NCBI GenBank assembly: GCA_033065855.1
Contig: JAVXUO010001194.1
Span: 436,001 to 500,000, forward strand
Source of the DNA: Escallonia rubra
Lineage: Eukaryota; Streptophyta; Magnoliopsida; Escalloniales; Escalloniaceae
Length of the DNA: 64,000 nucleotides
Direction: 5' to 3'
Numbering within the stretch: the stretch's first letter is position 1; the number at the start of each line of letters is the position of its first letter. A program made the position numbers and the translations under genes. The notes under the pieces are model-generated. The model was not told where the DNA came from. It did not search any database and saw only the letters and a list, made by a program, of their open reading frames with translations. Of this stretch, positions 36,501 through 46,600 are shown in pieces.

Positions 36501-39500
36501 CACTGTTTCAGTAGAGGGATACAAGTGATTTAAACCAATACATCTCTACATCCTTCAAACTTTCCTGGCAACTTGTTTCAGTTAATCCTGTAAGGATGTT
36601 GCTGAAAATATCACAAACTCAGAAGTTTCTCTAACTTGTGTACAAAAAGATGATTTAGGATGTGTTGATATCCAGATGATCACTAACTGTGTACGCCGTT
36701 AATTAGCATAATAACCCGGAAAAAAGCTGTTGATATTCATTCACCACTGAAATCAACCTTCTTTTATAAACCAATATCCAGATTAGGTTGGGGGAGGGGG
36801 TCCAACTCTTTGGCATTAGATTCTGTCAAAGGTGACACAGATGAAAACTTGACTCATCTTGTCGTTGCATTAAGAAGGAAGGCCCCAGTAATGAAAACCC
36901 ATATCATATACACTCAACAATGGAGGACAGACTACAGCCACTTCTGCTCGTTAAGAGAGAGAGACGTGCCAAAACTTCTGCTCGTTAAGAGCAATATTCT
37001 GTTTATCATTAACAGAATCACATCCCTAAATCAGCCAAGATTTTAGGAACCAGCCGTGTTGACGGCAACTCTCCATTAACGGCAGCAAAGTTCCTATTTG
37101 CGTGGAAAGATTACGGCGGACAGGTGGACCACTACCAGGCTGCCACGTGGGGGGGGGGGGGGGGGGGGGTAGCAGCGTGAGGCTGCTACCTGGTCAGCAG
37201 CAAAATTCTATTCTTTCTTGGTACCATACATGACTAAATTTGACCTTCCATTAAATTTTAATTCCAAAAATAAGCTACAAACTTTTCAGTTTACTAGTTA
37301 CTACCATTAGAGCATGAATTACATTTATGGTCTATTGTGTACCAGCTTAAGAACTAGTAACCTAACATGATACCAAAATTTTGGTCCTACAAGGTCTTTG
37401 GTTCAGAGATACTCTTACTTGGACAGATAATTCTATTGCTATTCTTGCTTGAGTTGCTTCAATGGTCGCTGGTTTTGCTTTCATAAAATAACATTCTTTT
37501 GTAGTATGTCTTCTCATCCAGACATCGCCTTGGCAACTGGGTCTACAGCTTATGTTGGGGGCATGGGTGCCATTAGTCCTGATCCTTCTCTTTAACTTTC
37601 ATCTATGTCATATCACCTTCACTATCCGTGCAACCTCACAAGATTACTCCTTTTCTTAATAGTTCAATTGCATTCTATCTCAATCCTTATGAATCTAGGA
37701 TCTCAGGACCTGTAGTACAATTGGCCCAGACACAAGTTTCTTGGTCTCGGTCGTCCTCTCAACTTCTGTTCCGACTACCATAGGTTTCAGTCTTGCATCT
37801 CCTATCGTGACCCATTCCCGCCTTAGGCATCCCTCCTTCAGCAGTTTGAGTTAGTTTTCTATAGTAGATTGCCAGTCGTCAGTTCAGAGCCACTGTCGTA
37901 CATCCAAACCTAACCCTTCAGACCACTAATCAGAGGTTCGGCAGAATCAGCACCCCTTTGAAGTATCTTCATTATGATGTTTGGGGTCCATGCCATGTAA
38001 GTTGTAAAACAGGAATTCGATATTTCTTTACTTCTATGAATGGCAACTCTAGTTTTACATGGCTTGACTGAATGAAATATTGTGTTTCATATGTTCTGTA
38101 TTTTTCATGATTTTTTATGCTGAGATCAATGCCATTTGGATTGTGGTTCTATCTGCAGAGTGATAATGCCAAAGAATAGATTCCTGAACTTCTTTAATTT
38201 CTTGCGCGGAACCATTATGTCTCTTCCTCTTACAGGAAGCTTGAGACATTCAATATTGAGGACGAGATCCCATGGCGGATCATGGTGCAGTCTGAAAACC
38301 CAGCACTAAGAACTGCAGCACCAAACTTGGAAGTACTTTAGCCCTGCTTAAGCCAGGCTTGCATATGAGTGTGGAAGGGTGCATGGTACGTAAGCCATGG
38401 ATCAGAATGGAGCATCCTCTATTTCCAGGTGATGGGCCTTAACCAAACAAGCTGTGGAAGTCCCTTAACTGAGTGAATACATGTGATTTTGGCATTACTA
38501 GCAGGGCATGCCCTTGAGAAGGGACCACATTCGTGAACTGTTCTCAGCTATATTCACGCCCCGAGGGATAGTGTCCTTTGAGGAGGAAATCACAACTTTA
38601 AGCGAAGACGATGCGCCCCCCCCGTCTTCCTCCTCCTCTCTCTCTCCTCTTCCCATTCTTCACAGGAGGGTTTTGTCCTTAGTTGCAGGAAACTCCTAAT
38701 ATGGTGACGTTTCTCTCTCAAAAACTCGCTTTTGCGATCCCAAGTTAGGAGCTCCATGGGATCTCGTCCCAAGCTAGGAGCTCCATGGGATCTCGTCCCA
38801 AGCTAATATGGGAACTCGATCCCGTTAGCTGGATAGAGATGCATGGAACAAGTGAGAGAGTACCTGAAAATCAAGCCCTTTTCAACTCAATTCCTTGTTT
38901 CTCTCTTCCTTCAAGTCCTTAAAGTCTCCTTGTCTGTTGTTGCTGGCCATGTAAACTATACTAAACAAATGATAATACTCTTTACGCATTTATTTATTCA
39001 AGCCGCTCCCAACCTCAGATTCTTCTTGGTGCTTACACTCCCCCGCCCCCGCTTTGTGCAACTAAGGTTTTGTCCTTAAAAGCGGCAATTTAATTATGTG
39101 GACATTCTATGTCAATATGGCAGACAGACCTGTACGCTCATACAGAAGTGACGGAACGTGTACTACCCTAACGATTAATCTATAGTCATCTGGTCAAGTA
39201 CAGTAAGGGAAAAAAAAAATGCAAAGAAGTCTTCATATCAAACAAAAAATTACCATGTGGATTTCTATTTATAGGAAGTAAAGGCAAAACTTACTTGAAT
39301 TAAAATGGAAGTTTGGATGGTTGTAAAAGGAGAAACAAAACGTTAGATGTTCAATTTACCAGCTGTAGTACCACTATGTCCAGATTGGCGTAAATCAGCG
39401 AAGTCCTCCCCATCGTCGCTGTACATTAAGGATAGCGCCAAAGCTTCATCCAGAGCTAATTGTGACTCATCATTTCCACTCCAAGAAGTTTCACCATCTT

Positions 39501-39834
39501 GCCCTGATAAGTGAATCAAGTCACTGCTTTGACCAAGATGAGAGGCCCCGCCATGGTTACTCCCTTCTTCTTGGAGTGATAGATAAAGAAATTCCTGCAA
39601 CACAAATGTAAATTATGAATAGAGTCCATATCACAAGGGGAAAGATGGCTAGCTGTTCTCCCATTTTGATGATTCAAGAAAATTCAAACAAAAAAACCAA
39701 ACTACCTGCTGCAGAAGAACCTCTTCATAACTGAGGTTATCTTGTTCAAGAGAAAATTCTTTTAAATTCTCGGCAATTTCGGCCAAGATACCGTCACTGA
39801 AATGGGGATCATGCACCTCTAGATTACTTGCCAT
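30564..39834 (-). CDS. BIG BROTHER-like RING-H2 E3 ubiquitin ligase
   Basis: Predicted RING-type E3 ligase of the BIG BROTHER group; the Arabidopsis founder limits organ size (family knowledge). Seven coding exons, read right to left: 39706-39834, 39360-39594, 34609-34646, 34474-34530, 33796-33920, 31276-31384 and 30564-30593. Introns are GT-AG, phases agree, and the product is 240 aa. The middle holds the family block NPDNMTYEELRSLGE then VGVESKGLPEELISQLPTFK. The C-terminal RING-H2 has C196-x2-C199, C214-S-H216, H219, C222 and C233-P-V-C236. The last two ligands come from a 30 nt exon (LCPVCQGEV). The start ATG at 39834 gives MASNLEVHDP; an in-frame upstream extension lies in probable leader intron. 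Introns total over 8 kb and hold several transposons. Close family call; exact orthology is uncertain. Confidence 0.85.
31602..32604. mobile_element. TIR element in the RING-gene intron, probably Mutator-like
   Basis: The left end (from TAGGAATAATATGACTTATC) and the inverse of the right end (TAGGGATACTATCACTTATA) align for about 55 bp. Both also contain TTGGGGGTA and AGACTCNGTT. The interior is C/A-rich with CCACCACC runs and has no transposase. No clear target duplication. It lies in the intron 31385-33795. Its ends resemble in style those of the element at 246-1799. Confidence 0.45.
34921..37213. mobile_element. Non-autonomous Mutator-like element with long inverted arms
   Basis: Starts GAATAGAATTTTGCTGCTGA and ends with its inverse. 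It is flanked by a perfect 9 bp duplication, TTTCTTGGT, at 34912-34920 and 37214-37222, the Mutator hallmark. The outer about 255 bp of both ends match closely. The inverted similarity continues inward: 35582-35875 pairs with about 36690-36950. The right arm is thus about 520 bp and the left arm longer because of an extra 400 bp. No transposase is encoded. One difference between arms is a run of 7 C at 34965-34971 against 21 G at 37149-37169. It lies in the 4.7 kb intron 34647-39359 of the RING gene. Confidence 0.85.
35434..35700. repeat. Diverged direct repeat in the left arm of the Mutator-like element
   Basis: A segment starting GTAATAGTTTAC occurs at about 35434 and again at about 35582. 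Both copies contain TTGAGCG, ATGATAT, GGCTTCCTT or GGCCTTCCTT, and AAGATGAGT. The spacing is about 148 bp. Only the second copy has a partner in the right arm, so the first looks like a local duplication in the left arm. Confidence 0.6.
37440..38280 (+). mobile_element. Degraded Ty1/Copia integrase-region fossil
   Basis: Plus-strand translation shows scattered Copia pol similarity, from the region before the integrase into the integrase core (for example a stretch resembling FEV..DVWGP and another resembling QSDNAKE). It is heavily broken and has no LTRs in view. It lies antisense in the large intron of the minus-strand RING gene. An old fragment, unrelated to the larger Copia element at 49.8-56.5 kb as far as can be seen. 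Confidence 0.55.
38739..38823. repeat. 29 bp tandem repeat, about three copies
   Basis: Units begin CCCAAG at 38739, 38768 and 38797, with TAGGAGCTCCATGGGATC in the first two. Intronic in the RING gene. Confidence 0.8.
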
Positions 39835-41145
39835 GAATGTTTGTGAGTTCAGAAAGATAAGTAGGAAGAAGCTTCCTTTCACCAGATAGAAAACCCTCTC
39901 GTTCAGCGTTCCCTAGTATGTTATATAGTGGTCAACCACAAATAAGTGAAAATATCGACTTAAGAAAAGCAACAAAGACTTCCCATAGAAAATTTATGTT
40001 GATTGCTTTCTCGTGCTTCAATCAAATTCACATGCCAACAAAATCCATGTTGATTGCTGCAGGGATTAATTGTCTACGGGGGGTTATAAATGTATATGTT
40101 GAAGATACTAATATGGCTCACCCGTGGTTCGAAACATAACTAATGCTTTAACTGAAAATATCCTAAAATAAATGGTAAATTCTTTTCTTTAATATGATTC
40201 ATTAGGATATATATAACAATGATGACGATGGATATTAACGACTTTTAGAATCCTCTCACAAGCTACTGCAGGCACTGGATGGAGTCAATGAAGTTCAAAA
40301 AATCCCGAGGGAAAACCAAGTGTATTAACTTTAGTGAACCATAATGATAGAAGTAACTTTTGAACAAAAAGCACACATCTTCTACACAAATCCTTGGTGT
40401 TGTCAATAGTTTCTGCCTCTTCTATGGAAAACAGCCAAATTTGTTCAATGGCAATGGTAAAGATAAGGTCCTTAATGACAATTCTCCACCTGCATGTATT
40501 GATGCAGGCGAGAAATTAGAGCACTGTTCTAATCTTTTTCAATTTGAAATTAGGTCTTTGTTCAGCATTGTATTACAATTAACTCATATTATGAGCACGT
40601 GAAAGAAAAATTTATATACCCGGAAGACCTTCAGAACTTAAGTCTGACACAGAACATTGTAAATTTAATCCTATTAATCGAGAAATAAATGGCAAGAACT
40701 TGAAAACATGGGCTTTTCCATTTGTGCCGAAACTAAAGAAGGGTCTTTCTGTCTAAATTCCCCCCATTTGTGAAACAAGAGTTGCAAGAACCTTAATCAA
40801 GACCGTTAAATGCGTAAATTCACACATCCGGAAGCAGCCCATAAAGATATTACCACCCTATGGCTGTTAAATTCTTTAAATCTCGACAATTATAGATCTT
40901 TAAAGATTGGGTAAAAGACTCGCAATCTAAACAAGCTGATGCAGTCAACAACCCATTATACCCAAGAAACCTAGAGGAATCCTTTGATTATAAATGAGCA
41001 TAAACACCAGTAATAAGCATAAACAAAATAGAATCTTTTCAATAATCAAAGAGAAAATTTAAAAACTGGGTTATTAAATTGGCACTCTGCTATATTCAAT
41101 CATAAAGAACTGGGATTAATGTGGACAATAGAGATGAGAAGTACC
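39835..41145 (-). other. Probable 5'-leader intron of the RING gene
   Basis: A good donor (TTCAAG|GTACTTC, minus strand, exon ending 41145) follows a leader-like stretch. T-rich intron-like sequence then runs up to just before the ATG at 39834. The acceptor is not clear. Nothing else coding is seen inside. Confidence 0.45.
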
Positions 41146-43666
41146 TTGAATGAAGATAATGGCAGATGGGTTGTTGACGCAGGGGGCAGGGGGCAGGCGG
41201 AGTCTCCCTTTGTAGTCTTTCTTTCAGTCTCTCATATACTACCGGAATCAAGGATTGTAGTGTAGCGAGTAAAAAAGTTCAGTAGGGAAACAATGGTGTT
41301 TTTTTATGTTTGGAAGGTGGTGGGAAAAGCAAGCATGGGCCCACTTGACTTTCTCGAAATTTGTGATGTACAATTCATTGGCTATATCCTGTGGGGGGGC
41401 CGAAATTTGATCTCCTTCTTAGTCAAATTATGGAAATTGTCAAGAGATTGAATACTTGTTCTTCTTGCCAAATGACTCCAAATCAGGTCGTTTGCGTTTT
41501 TGCGCAAACAGGTTGAATAATTCTGGAATATTCGGCAATTCAGTTAAACTGAAAGATCGATAAATATCTCATTAGGATTCTAAAAGATTGTGAAGTGATC
41601 CTCGAAGATCCTAACGCGACCCTCATACATCTGGCCCAAGGCCCAATCCTACCAGAGTCTTCTCCTACCCCTCAGGTACGAGAACAATTACACACACAAA
41701 GACGCAGACTTTCATGTTTTTTCAGAGTTACTATTCTATAGCTGCGTTCTGACTTAAGTATCATAGAGTTTTCCGTCAGGAATCCCACTCGACGGTCACT
41801 CGTTTTTTGTCTTGCAAGTCATCAATTCAGACCAGGGTTCATAACATACGCGGAACATATTTTTAACAGCAACACATGTTAAGTCTTAAATGACAAAAAC
41901 ATTAATTATTTTTACAGGAAAAGGATGAAAATTAAGTATTAACTAGAGTTATGTCTAAATATTTGAATGACTCTGTCGATACAAATATCCAATCTAGACT
42001 TGGCAAATGGTTCTTTCCAACGGGTACGAGAAACATCCGGCCAAGTCCAATTAGAATGGGTCCATTTTTTCAGATAACTTTTTCATGTACTCATAAGTCA
42101 TACCCTACCTGAACAGTCAAATATTACCCTCAGTTAAATTCAAAATTTTTTATTAATTTTTTTTGCCTCATTTTGGTAATTAAGGAAGTCTCAACAAGTG
42201 TCGCGATTTTCAGAACTTCTACCATATTCAAGAACATGTCCAACTCCAATTCCAAATGTCAAACACAGGAATCCATTCAATTGTCCAAACTTTCAAAGTT
42301 CATCATTAAAGTGGTGGGGTTTTCATAGAAAAGGAGTTTAAGGAGTGAATCACCTTCCTCGTAAAAATCTATGATAAACAGCAATGAACGACGGTGGTGG
42401 TGGAGGAGGTGATTATGGCAGTTGGCGGTGTACTTGAAGATTGGTGGTGGTTGCCGATCGATCTATGAGAGGAGACTGACTGAGCAAGGGATAGAGTGAG
42501 GAGGCAAAGGAGGAAGGTGGTGGTTTGAGACTGTGACAGATATGTCGACGGTCCATCTGCGAGAGTGAGAATGTGAGGAATAGAGGAGAAAAGGCGGTGA
42601 CAAGCAGAGAAGGCAGGCCCTCGGTTGCACAAAGAAAGAGGGGGCGATGGTGAGATATGATAGGATTGAAAAGTGAAAACCTAAATAAAAAAACAAAATG
42701 GGTTACTGAGTTTGGGTCGGTTATGGCAAAATTTGACATTATATACCTTAAATTATCGGGAAAACCGAGTAACGCGTTAAACCGGAAATAACAGGTTGAT
42801 CTGGGTACCGGTCCAGTTTCAATGGGCAACAGATTTAGAAACTGGTATCTAGGACTTTTAAACTGATCTCCACGTTAGTTCACTTCAATTACTTGAATAA
42901 TAATCTAATAAATGTTCATCCGCGTCTTAAGAGCGATCTTTGTCGCAATGGCATCTAAAAACAAAGGTTTCCAAAGGGGATTATGCACATGAAACCTAAA
43001 TTCAGGCAAAGTCTAGAATTTTTTAGGACAACATAGACAACTCGCATCAAAGTCCTTCGCAGCAGCCACTTTCTCCAAACCCACCACCACCTCCTCCCTC
43101 CCACTACCCCCATCTACACTATCATCAACCACCTACACTTGCCACCACAACCTCCACCAAGACTACCACTAAGCGGTCACGACCAAGTTGCCACAACCTC
43201 CTCCAAGACCACCGTAAAATTGCCACCAACGAGACCACCATAAACCTGCCACCATCATAAACTCTCCATAACCTCCACCAAGAACACGACAAACCTGCCA
43301 CCACAAACCCTAAATCACAAAAAATGTTATGTACTTGGACTCGGTTGAGCATTTATGGTCAGAACTGTGGACAGTTGATGAAAAAATAAAAACTGGTGAA
43401 TAGAGTGGAGTGGAGTTTTGACAATGGGTGTGGGGTTGGACCGTAATGATGTGACCGTCACATAGTTTCACTGTAATGATGTGACTATCATCTAGAATTT
43501 CGTTCTTACTTGTGTGTGTGTGAACCGAACATAGCGTATCAGAAACCATGGCGCACAAAGGTGGCTACTTGTCATGTTCATAGTTCGATTACATTAATTT
43601 GGTTCAGCACCAAAGCTCTGCGAACTTGCAAGCTACTTCAGTTTCAAGAACAAGCAGACAAACACA
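41146..43666. other. Gap between the RING gene and RPB6
   Basis: Holds the promoter of the RING gene at the left and the 3' flank of RPB6 at the right. In between is low-complexity sequence. A CCACC-rich stretch lies at 43.07-43.31 kb. A possible hAT-like relic runs from about 42002 (TAGACTTGGCAAATGG) to about 42840. The open frames at 42.37-42.83 kb are compositionally biased and not called. Confidence 0.45.
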
Positions 43667-46600
43667 CTAATCCCCTCCAACTTGCCTCTTCCAGGAGTCT
43701 TCAACAATCAATTCATCAACTCCCCAGTCTTCATAACTGGAAGGTTCAAAGCCAAAAGAATTATTTTCTTCCACAGAGAGCATATGTGAGGAGGGAAAGG
43801 AAGAGCAAACCACTGTATGACTCAGAAAGAAGATATCAACAATAATGAACTTGGAATCCCACCTTCCGTCTGGCAGGTAGCGGCGGATGGTGAAGGGTAT
43901 CTTCCGCTGCCGAAGCTCCTTCATTGCAATCTGAAACAAAGGGATGAGAAAATAACATGAAACAACAATAGGCTACATATATTCCTTACAGAGTGGGCCA
44001 GTGGCCCTACTTTTTTAGATGGAATATTCAATATCTAATTTGCAGCAAGCTCTAATATTCTCCTAAAAAAATATATATCTATATATATATTTTTGCAGCA
44101 AGCTTGGACTTATAGGCTGTAAGCTCAATTCTATAGCAGACGTATATTGAACAGTGACACTGTGATGCACCAAACCCAAAACGACTAGGACACGAAACAT
44201 AGCAGTATACAACTTCGAAAATTGTGGGTTAACATGACTCGGACCCAGCATGGGGAACCCTTGCCAAAACGATAAACTCGTGAAAGATACACACATACAT
44301 AATTTTGTGTGTGCGTATTTGACTTGTGGGTTGGGCGGTGGGGGGGCAATAAGAAACTGATCATGTAGTTCACTAAGTGCCAAAAGGGTTGTCAGTTGTG
44401 TTTATGGCACTCCAAATACATCATGTCCATTAAGAGGTTACACAGATCATGTTCGTGTAATGTATGTAGGTTGTGATCGAGGTCTTGACATGTCCAATTA
44501 AACATGCCATCTCAACTTCTACCCGATATTATACTTTGTGCCACGCCCGAGACAACATGATTACCTATTGAGTTAACTTCCAAGGCTCGCATAAGTGATA
44601 GAATGTGCCAAGATAGTAGAGTTACTACGAAAAGTTGAAATACGTGGGTTCTGCTTAAGAGTAAAAAGTGATGTTGGTACAGCGACACTTTTAACGTGCT
44701 ACATTGGCAACACTTCTAATGACCTCCCTTCAGTCTTCCCCACGGAGACGCCAAGTAAATGAAACAACAGTATAAACAATGTGGAGACAATACTATGAGC
44801 TAAGGTGGTAATTTTAGTTGATTTAATTTTTCTTAAAAAAATCGAGGATACCATAGAGAAGGTAAATCTTAGTTGCTTTAATAGTAAGTTAGAACCAAAA
44901 CCAGTGTTATTAAAAGCGCGCCTAGGCGCAAGGCGCGCTCGGGCGCACAACCCGCGCCTCGCCTAGGCTAGGCGCAGCGCGTTCAACTAGGCGCGCGCCT
45001 TGTGAGCCTAGGCGCCCAGGCGCACAGCGGGGTGGGAGGCGCGAAGCTAGGCGCTAGGGATGGCAAAAAAATCCGAACCCGCGGATTTCCGCCCCGCCCC
45101 GCCCCGATAGGAGCGGGTTTTTTTGACTTTGACCGGGTCGTGGGGCGGGTATGGCCCGCAGCGGGTTAGGGTCGGATATGGTATTTACCTATACCGCCCC
45201 GCCCCGCCCCGGTATACATACCCTAATAGGAGCATTAATCTCAGCCGTCCATCTATACATATATATATGCCTACTTTCCACAGAATACCCTAGATTTGTT
45301 TGCTTTCCTCTCCAATCTCTCTCGGCAGACCAGAGACAGCCACACACACGGCGCACGCTCACGGCTTGGCAACTCGCACCTCGCACCTCACGAGTTGGAG
45401 ACCACCGCACCTCGCACGGCTCTCCACCGCACCTCGCACGGCTCTCCACCGCAGCACCACCTCGCACGGCGACGAACCAACACTGCTACGGCCGACGAGC
45501 TTGATCGGATCTACTGCCAGTACTCCGACGAACCACCACTGCGACGAGCTTGTTCTCATAGTTGGATCTACGGCGACGAACCACCACCGCAGCACCACAA
45601 GGCGCACGGCTCTCAGATTTGGATCTGCGGCTCTCAAATTGTTCACATAGGATCGGGTAAATTGTTCACGGGGCGGAGCGGGGCGGGTTCGGGGTTCCTA
45701 AATATACACAGGATCGGGTATGGTATGTAACATAAATAACCCGGACTTTCACTGAGTAGCGGGGCGGTGTCGGATTTTGCAAAACCCGCCTCCGACCCGC
45801 CCCATTGCCATCCCTACTAGGCGCCTGTTCGTCCTTTCTCCCAAAGTCCAAAATCCCCAAATCCAAATCAATTTCACTCTGCGTCGACTGTTCGTCCTTG
45901 CTCCGGTGACCTCGTCACTCCTCATCCTTTCTCCGGTGACCGGTGGCCGTCGTCGCTGCCATTGCTTGTCCCCTCGCCGCCGCCGCTGACTGCTAGTTGC
46001 TCCGCTGCCTCTGTCGACGCCGTGGCGCTGCTCTTGCCGCTGCTACTCTGCTGCTCCATGCGACCATGCCTCAACGGCTCAACCCCGCTGGTCTCTCTCT
46101 CTCTCTCCCCCTCTCCCCCTCCCTCCTTCACTCAGTCCCTGTTCGTCCTTGCGCCTGTTTTTTTATGTATGTATTTATATATAGATAGATATCACTCTCT
46201 CTCTCTCTGTATCTCTGTAAAATTACACACAAAGAGAGAGAGAGAGAAATGGGCTGTTGGTTTTCAGGGACGATGATGAAATCATGGGCTCAGAATTCAG
46301 ATGAAGGTCATCTTTGACAGAGAGGGGCACACCCATGGAAACATCCCATTTCTCTCTGGAGCCTCGTTCTTTGAGCACAGCAAGCTCTGTGATGAGAGTG
46401 AACTGCTTCAATTTCAGATATACCCTTCATTGACCACGTATTTACACCTTTGTGGTTGTAGTTCTCACGAATCTCAACAAAAAAAAAAGCTTGTAAATAT
46501 GCTTTTAGTGACATTTTTATTAGCTCTTTCAAAAATAAGAATTGTCTATTTTTCACGTCATGTGTATTTTTTATATTCTCGTTTGTCGCTAATAGATTTA

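Noticed and set aside
42369-42829. Minus-strand open frames of 77-138 aa
   Set aside because: Low-complexity Ser/Pro/Leu composition, overlapping frames, no domain or splice support.
45151-46276. Open frames inside the hAT elements as genes
   Set aside because: Ser/Arg/His-rich repeats with no transposase motifs. They fall within non-coding transposon sequence.
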